Shown here one piece after another: positions 57,648 to 64,000 of a stretch of DNA of 64,000 bases. Under the pieces are notes generated by a model. The model searched no databases, was not told the origin of the DNA, and saw only the letters and a program-made list of their open reading frames with translations. The stretch's first letter is position 1, and the number at the start of each line of letters is the position of its first letter. Source of the DNA: Cavia porcellus (Eukaryota > Chordata > Mammalia > Rodentia > Caviidae); assembly GCF_034190915.1 (NCBI RefSeq), contig NW_026947507.1, positions 17,246,501 to 17,310,500 of the forward strand, written 5' to 3'. Both the position numbers and the translations under genes were made by a program.

Positions 57648-59377
57648 ACTTTAGTTACTGAGATTCTATGAATTCTTTCTACATGTATGCATCCTCAATT
57701 TACTTAGGGAGGGGATCTCATGTTTCAGATTCAAGAATTTATTTGGTGTGACAGTGCTAGCTCTGTCTAGTTGTTTTCTGAGTTGGGCAGTTTTCCTTGC
57801 TAGTTCTTTTGTTTATCATGGTTAATGTCAGTATTACTCAATATGATTGCTTTGAATATATTGTTTTCTTGAGAAAAAAAAATCATTTTCTTTAAAAATT
57901 CTGTTTGTAAATCTTAAATTCTCATATTTTTGTTAAAGATTTCAGTCATAATATCTAGCTATTTGTACAACTATGACTTAGTGCATTGCTGACCACTCAA
58001 GTTCAACATAATCACCATCTTCTGCTAAATATGTTCTCACTCAAAATTCAATATTCTTATTAATGATTCAATGAATCATCTAGTTATTCAGGTAATTCAG
58101 CCTTAATATATTGACTTCACTTTTTATTACTGTCTAGTCTGATATTCATTATATTTACAAGGTTAGTATATTTTCTATCTATGTGTATTATCTTTTTTCA
58201 CTCTCGTTCTCATACCTTTCTGCTAAAAGAACGAGAGCAGAAATTCTATGGTGTTTAGAATCAATTGTTTGCTTTTTGAAGGATTAAAAAAAGAGCAGAG
58301 GAATAAAAGATTCTGTTGTCTCTTATCATTAAATCCAATATATGTGATAAAGCATAATAAAATATAGTGTATCAGTATAGCATGAAATCAGTGTTCAGGT
58401 TTGGTTTGTAAAAGGGATATCTAAGTATGAGAAGCAATGGTTAAGCTTAAGAAAGACAAGAGGATAAATTCACTACTAGAATCTCAGTTGATTGATACAA
58501 AGCAAAAACAGGACTGAGAAAGAGTGGTGAGGTACTGTAACAGTAATTCTAAATCAAGGAGAACTACTTTAACCCATAAGAAGATCTTGACAGAGAAGTT
58601 ATCAGGCTGAGGAAAAAAAGTCTTCAAAGAGAAAGGGAAAAATACAGGATTTCTAAGGCCAAATCTAAACATTAAATATGACAATGTATGCATTGATCAG
58701 TGGAAATCATAGATAAGAATTGGATCACAACTGATGTTTTAAAAGGGATCTATAAATGGCTTACTGTCTGTATTGTTCTTTTGTCTAATTCTCTACAGAA
58801 ATTTTTAATACCATTAGAGCCTGCACAGAAAAACATCAGAAATATATGTACCTACAAGAAACTTGATTCCCAAGAGGATAAATAAGCTCTTGAGGTCAAG
58901 CATAACTCAAGAAGTCTATGAATGTGTGGAATCTTTTATTTGCTTCTCTGTGAGTTGTCTCCTGAATTTGTGTAAGAATTATTTATCTTTCTTTTTTAGA
59001 AGTAGAGACTGAAAGAAGGTTAAGTAATTTTACCAAATTGTAGGAGCATTTCAAGAAAAAAATACTGATAAAACTTGTAGTATCCTTGGTATATTTATAA
59101 AATTATTTATTTTTTGATGTGACATTTTAGACAATTTCAAATAAGTAGTCATGTTCATGTATTCACACTTTTTTAGAATGAGATGTTAAAATATGTTGCC
59201 ATTTTTAATTCCCAATTATTACCTTCTTTTGTTTTTGTTAGTGAACAAAGATATCTTTATAATCTAAAAATCATGCTTACTCATGTAGATATTAATAACA
59301 TTTAAGATTTTGTTTGTTGACTAACAGTCTATTTGACCCCAGGAATAATTATTCAAAAGATACACTTATTAAATTCA
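57648..59377. other. Unannotated AT-rich DNA
   Basis: Unique AT-rich DNA with one 10-bp inverted repeat (58,201-58,237). No genes are recognised. Confidence 0.5.
58201..58237. other. Perfect 10-bp inverted repeat with 17-nt loop
   Basis: CTCTCGTTCT (58,201-58,210) and AGAACGAGAG (58,228-58,237) are exact reverse complements. They are CpG-containing and more GC-rich than the surrounding sequence. A hairpin is possible. No gene context suggests a terminator. Confidence 0.85.
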
Positions 59378-59545
59378 TAATATTTGCTTGGGGTTTGGAA
59401 TTAAACTTCCTAGTTTGGATTTCTTGCATTAGTACTTATTACCTGTATAAACTTGGGAAAATTATTTCATCATTTTTATCTGTAAAATGGGTGGTGGTAC
59501 TTAGATTATTATGAGCATTAAGTGATTATGATTTTTCTGAAAGAG
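59378..59545 (-). mobile_element. MIR SINE (ancient, antisense)
   Basis: The plus strand has 'gtataaacttgggaaaatta', 'tttttatctgtaaaatggg', 'ggtggtacttagattattat' and 'gagcattaagtgatta', the order of an antisense MIR (an 'accttgggcaagttactta' to 'tctgtaaaatgggga' to 'gaggattaaatga' type series). Divergence is high. Confidence 0.8.
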
Positions 59546-61159
59546 TCAAAAGAGCATTTTACACATTGCTATGTTTAAGTGACTAGCTTTTACTTTAAAT
59601 AAGATGTATTACAGTAAAAACCACTGCATTAGAAATCAGATCCTCTGTAGCAAAATTTCTTACTGTTATATCAAGTACATGATTATTGATGGTTTGGAAC
59701 TTTCAGAAATCATTCTAGGACTGTACATTAAGAATTCTCCTATGAAAGAAAGTAATCACAGAAAAAAATATGATCCAGAAGCAAATGCTAGTTTCATCAA
59801 CCAGAGGAATCTATGTTAACACCATCCAAATGCATATAGTTGGATTTGTTTCCTGTTTTAGGCATAAATACAACTTTTATTTTCTAACAAGAAACCTCTG
59901 ATCACAGTGTCACTGTATCAAAAGAGACCACTAATAAAGAATTCTTAGAATAAGAATATAGATGCTAATAAAATTTCAACTGTCACAACTCTTTTGACAT
60001 GTATGTTACATTTAGAGATATAAAAGAACACGTGTTATTTAAAAGTACAAAGGAAAGTAAGGAGTTGAGCCATTCCCTTTTCAGGCAATGGTGTATTTGC
60101 AACTTCTTACCTTTCCTCTCTGGTGTGAGCTGGTGGTCCTATGCCGCAACCCTTAAGCTTAGTTGCACTTGCAGCAGTAGGGAATCAGAGGACCCGCACA
60201 GGAGTTTGCAGGATGAGCACCAAGCTTACACAGCAGTGTGGCTTTCAGCGTCTGCCTTTTCATCTTTTCTATGGCCTGAGATTACCATCACCAGCTCAGG
60301 ACCTGAAAACAAATGAAAACTACAGCATTGTCTCAATGAAGAAACATACAAATAGGTTTATCTACAGCCAGTAAGTCTGTCACACATTATGTGTTATTGT
60401 CCCTCCTGTTGCTTTCATGATAAATTTTATTCAAACACATATAGGTTTTCTTTATATTAAAGCTAATCAAAACCCTTAAGCTACTCATTTTATGATGGAA
60501 TAATGATTCTTAGTTGGTAAAATTCAAATTAGAATAATAAGAAAGATATCAATTTGTAATTTTTCTCTTCATGGATTATAAATATACTTTTCTTGAATTT
60601 CTGCTGGGAAAATATAAAGAAAAAAATCACATTTTGAACACTTGAAGGTAACGTAAGTACAAAAGGTGAAACTTGCCGCATAACTCTTTGCAGTATCTTG
60701 TGATACTTAATAGAGAGCCTAAAATCAAAACCAAGGAACTTTCAAAGAGATAAAAAGCCGATGCAGTTGTTCATTTCTTATTGCTTAATTCTAAATATTG
60801 GCTTTGATATTGTATTTGGTTTCTCTTCTGCTATAGAAGTAAAATAAGCTGTATTGTTAGGTTTTTCTTCTCGGCTTGTAAAATCCAATAAAGCCACTTT
60901 TTAAGCCTCTTCTAAATCTATTCCACACAAGCAAGTCGTTTCCCATCTTTGAAAATGCATGGGATCTTTAGGTTAGATCAACTCAATAAAAGACTTAGCC
61001 CTCTTGGCATTATCATTAAAGATCTTGATCCTTAGGAGGCCTTGTATTAGAGATAATGGACACTTATACAGCTGGTCAAAAGAAATTTGGCATGTCAATA
61101 GAAACTGTTAGACCAGTATTAACTGAATGAAACCTTGTACCCAACAGAAATCTGTTTCA

Positions 61160-61161
<2 letters not shown>
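59546..61161. other. Unannotated DNA
   Basis: No recognised genes. A GC-richer patch at 60,060-60,320 has overlapping plus frames of 77 and 105 residues without family resemblance. AATAAA signals lie at about 60,889 and 60,984, upstream of the poly(A) tract. Confidence 0.45.

Positions 61162-61204
<43 letters not shown>
61162..61204 (+). repeat. Pure poly(A) tract of 43 bases
   Basis: 43 uninterrupted A. It is preceded by non-repetitive sequence rather than a recognised SINE or L1, so it may be the tail of a retrocopied transcript, or a slippage expansion. No matching target duplication was found by eye. Confidence 0.95.
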
Positions 61205-61207
<3 letters not shown>

Positions 61208-62089
61208 CTCAATTTCTTTTAAAGTTTAGCAAAATGGTTAAAGTGAAGTAGTAGTTTCTTTAGATGGTTCTAAAACACAAAATTTCAGAGCACAGGATTA
61301 TTTGCATTTAATATATAACCTATATTGACAATGAAAATAGAGTGGGTACTGATATTTTACTAAGAGTGTGGAAGTCAGCCTTAATATGTAATCTGATTCC
61401 TTTACTTTTAAGAATGCATCTTTCTTCCAAAAGAATGTGCAGTTCTGCAATTTATATAAACATTGAATTAGAATGGTGTTTTGGTTATTTCTTTTTTGTT
61501 GTCTTAAGGAATAATTCATGAAAATCGTCTTCACTCTACAAACAAGTAAAAATTTGGACGCAGCATAGGAAACAATAATTTTTTGTTATGAAACCCCAGG
61601 CAGTGCAGCAATGTAATTCTTGAGGGAAGTGTTGTAAGGGGTGGGGATATGAGAAGTAAGTCCTCAGACGGCCTTGCTTTCTGCTAAGGGGAATATGCAT
61701 AGCGTAGTATGGGGAGGACAAACTCTAACAATATTCTACAAGATTGTCTGAGTTAATGAAATTAAAATTGATGTTGATGGAAACTTAATGCATCTATTAG
61801 GTTTGTGTTAAGTATCTGTGAGGAAGAAAGGGCAAGGGAAAAATTAAAAATTTAAAGGTCATTGAGGCTTTGACTGAATAACTATCAGCATGTGCTCTGG
61901 CTTAAACTCTACAGTGCCAAGCAAGAACAACTTGGTAAAAGAACAATTTCCACACTATCATAGAACTTTAGAGATGGGAAGACTATGAGTAAAAGAATCT
62001 CCTAAATAACTGAGCCTCAAAGTAAGATTGTCAAATTATCATATTTTAGAAGTAAACCTAAAACAGTCTTTACCATAAAATAATGAATG
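61205..62089. other. Unannotated AT-rich DNA
   Basis: Unique sequence. Minus-strand frames (61,298-61,534 and 61,536-61,721) show no family resemblance. Confidence 0.45.
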
Positions 62090-62456
62090 GTATAAGCTGC
62101 GTCAAAATACCCAACACTCAAAATTAAGAGAGGAAAGATTTGTTTAGCTTACAGTTTGTAGAGGTTTCACTACATAATCAGCTGGCTCCAAAGCAGTGTG
62201 GCGTGGCACTGGGGCAACCCTTTAAGCAGCAGAGAGCAAAAGCAGCCAGAACTAACAGGAGGAAGAACAAGCCTTTTCTCCTCTCTTATATTGTAATCAA
62301 CCTACCCCTTCTCAGTTGAGTGTAGATTCACACCATCTGTATACCTGCCTCTTGTACAGGGTGAGGATGTTACGAAGTAAGAACCTTGGTCCCCTGCTGA
62401 ACCAACTAATAAAATTTCTATGCTTCTCAAGTTGACACAGTGTACTAACCATCACA
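62090..62456 (-). repeat. 3' LTR of the second MaLR element
   Basis: Contains 'ttagcttacagtttgtagag' and 'aatcagctggctccaaa', matching the partial 5' LTR at 63,915-63,975. The outermost 20-25 bp at the low-coordinate end look degraded. Confidence 0.8.
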
Positions 62457-63852
62457 ATTCACCCCTTGTCAATTGGCAACCAGATACATTTGTTGAAACC
62501 TGTTTCTAGACACAAGACATGCTTATTCATATCTTTTCACAACTTGAACATTATAACACAGATTTCACAATCCTTAAGAACCAGTCTATCAAATGAAAAC
62601 AAAATCAAACATTTCCAATTCTCAATTGTACAAAAAAAACACTACCATTCCAAAAGGTACAAACAGGAGAATAAAAAGCTTTGGGAGCAAAGCAAGTCCA
62701 AAATCCAACAGGGCAAATGTTAAGTTCTGTAGTGGCACATTCATCATCTGAAGCAATGTGAGGCAACTTGTGAGCTCCAAAGTGCTTGTGTGGTTCCATC
62801 TCATGCACATATAGTGGTTGTATCTCCATGACTTTTATCTTGGGCTCACTTTGCTCCCTACTTACAGCTTTCCATAAATGACTCACATTCCTGGCTTTTC
62901 CAAGCTTCTGGAGTCTCCACTGAACTTTTGACTTCACATGCACAGCTTCACATGCTACCCTGTCAAGGTAACACCATCTGGCCTCTTAGGCCTTCTGAAA
63001 ACAAGGTGGAAGCCTTTTTAATCTCAGAACTCTTGAATTCTATATGCACCTAAAATCAGCACTACATGGATAATGCTAAAGTCTACTGCCAGATGGCGCA
63101 ATAGCTAGGCTTTCCTCTCCCGTGACTGTAGGGGTCGAGTGTCTGGATCACTGGGTACTCTGAATCCAGTTCTGAAAAACAAATCTCTTATGTTGCCACT
63201 ATTTTGGAATATGGTGCTACTCAGCCTTCATCTCAAAGCAAAATCTTTCACTTTTGCAGGCTTTATTCCCGTAAAGTTCAAGACATTGCTTTTTTGATGA
63301 CTTCAGGTCATCTTTTCTATTCTCTTGTTCTTTTACAACAATTGAAATTTCCTCAGCTCTGTCTTTGCAGTCCGTAGCTTTATTGGAGCTTCCTTTCTGG
63401 CCAAACTCACAATGTTTTATATCATCCTGCTGGCCTTTTTGCTCTTGAGTCTCAGCATAGATCTGGCTAAACACGCCCAATAATAGTCACGTCACTGCCT
63501 CAACCTTGGACTATTTTAGTCCCCTGCTCTTAATCTCAGTCTCAGGCAAAGCCTCTGGACATGAGATAATGGTAGACAAACTTTCTGCCAAGTCATAACA
63601 CACACCATCTGAAGTCCAACAATCAATGCAGTTCTTACCAGCAGAAACCTCTTGAGCCTGGTCTTTACTGATTTTCTGGTCTTTTGAGGTCTGACTAGAA
63701 TATCTCATACAGAACAGTCTAAGCTATTCCACCCTTTTAGGTGACAACTCTGAACCTTTACAAACTCTTCTCACAAGTCATTCCTAAAAGCTCTTGAACT
63801 ATATGATTAGGTGTAGTCAGAGCAATGACCCCACTCCTCTGGAATCATATTC

Positions 63853-64000
63853 TCTCTTAGTTACTTTTCTCTCATTGCTGAGATAAAATACCCAACACTC
63901 AAATTTAAGTAAGGAAAGGTTTATTTATCTTACAATTTGTGGAGGTTTCACTCCATAATCAGCTGGCTCCAAGGTAGGGTGGCATGGTACCAGGGCAATA
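63853..64000 (-). repeat. 5' LTR of the second MaLR element (partial)
   Basis: 'cttagttacttttctctcat', 'taaaatacccaacactcaaa' and 'ccataatcagctggctcca' match the 3' LTR. The window ends inside it. Confidence 0.85.

Larger units (their letters stand above)
62090..64000 (-). mobile_element. Second MaLR element, cut by the window end
   Basis: A minus-strand MaLR of the same internal type as 26,148-28,352, but with a clearly different LTR. The 3' LTR runs about 62,090-62,456 and ends, in element sense, TGTGATGG at 62,456. The polypurine tract complement 'attcacccct' (62,456-62,465) follows. The internal region is 62,457-63,852. The 5' LTR begins at about 63,853 and continues past 64,000, so the total length is unknown. 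The stretch 62,637-62,760 matches 26,695-26,820 closely. Open frames inside (62,605-62,943, 63,217-63,480) have no retroviral motifs. Confidence 0.87.

Noticed and set aside
60141..60374. 77-residue plus-strand frame, with 105 residues in another frame, in a GC-richer patch
   Set aside because: No recognised motif. Two frames open over the same interval argues against coding.
1..64000. CRISPR arrays, operons, bacterial or phage systems
   Set aside because: No regularly spaced short repeats with unique spacers and no prokaryotic gene organisation. The repeat content is wholly mammalian.

Overview
The window is mammalian nuclear DNA, almost certainly from a rodent outside the mouse/rat group. 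It is AT-rich and CpG-poor, and it carries tRNA-derived ID-type SINEs, B1 (7SL-derived) SINEs, B1-tRNA composite SINEs, several L1 elements, MaLR-type LTR elements, a gammaretrovirus-like (class I) endogenous retrovirus and old MIR copies. I cannot name the species; beaver, kangaroo rat, jerboa and similar lineages are not separable by eye. No cellular protein-coding gene, tRNA, rRNA or CRISPR array is supported. The longer open frames are L1 or retroviral fragments, antisense shadows of them, or low-complexity sequence.

Layout. 1-6.5 kb is mostly unique AT-rich DNA with a G-rich minisatellite, an ID SINE with perfect target duplications and two LTR remnants. A 5'-truncated L1 (copy A, minus) lies at 6.56-8.78 kb, followed by a composite SINE. 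A near full-length L1 (copy B, minus, about 6.3 kb with two nested ID SINEs) fills 11.6-17.9 kb. 17.9-24.6 kb is unannotated apart from one ID SINE.

A gammaretrovirus-like ERV on the minus strand fills 24.65-34.57 kb. It has two LTRs, a tRNA-Gln-like primer site, and broken gag, protease, RT, RNase H, integrase and env-TM remnants. A complete MaLR element (26.15-28.35 kb) is nested in it, an unidentified insertion of about 840 bp sits in its 5' LTR, and an ID SINE lies between the 5' LTR and gag. MIR copies and an LTR remnant follow. At 38.1-39.7 kb is a plus-strand L1 (copy C) whose 5' half is inverted. An old L1 fragment (43.4-44.3 kb, plus), a three-unit array of about 150 bp and a near full-length L1 with a repeat-built 5'UTR (copy D, 44.8-50.35 kb, minus) come next. 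The last 14 kb is mostly unique, with B1 SINEs, microsatellites, an ERVK-like solo LTR (57.2-57.6 kb), a MIR, a long poly(A) tract and a second MaLR element that runs off the window end.

Nothing here works together as a gene system. The elements are degraded and act as a stratified record of insertions: MIR and old L1 first, then ERV and L1, then MaLR and SINEs. Most of the LTR and young L1 elements lie on the minus strand, which would fit an intron or flank of a plus-strand gene outside the window, but this is inference. I found no convincing undescribed biological system. The best structural observations are the twin-primed L1, the 180-bp monomer-like L1 5'UTR, the 150-bp triplicate array and the nested ERV.
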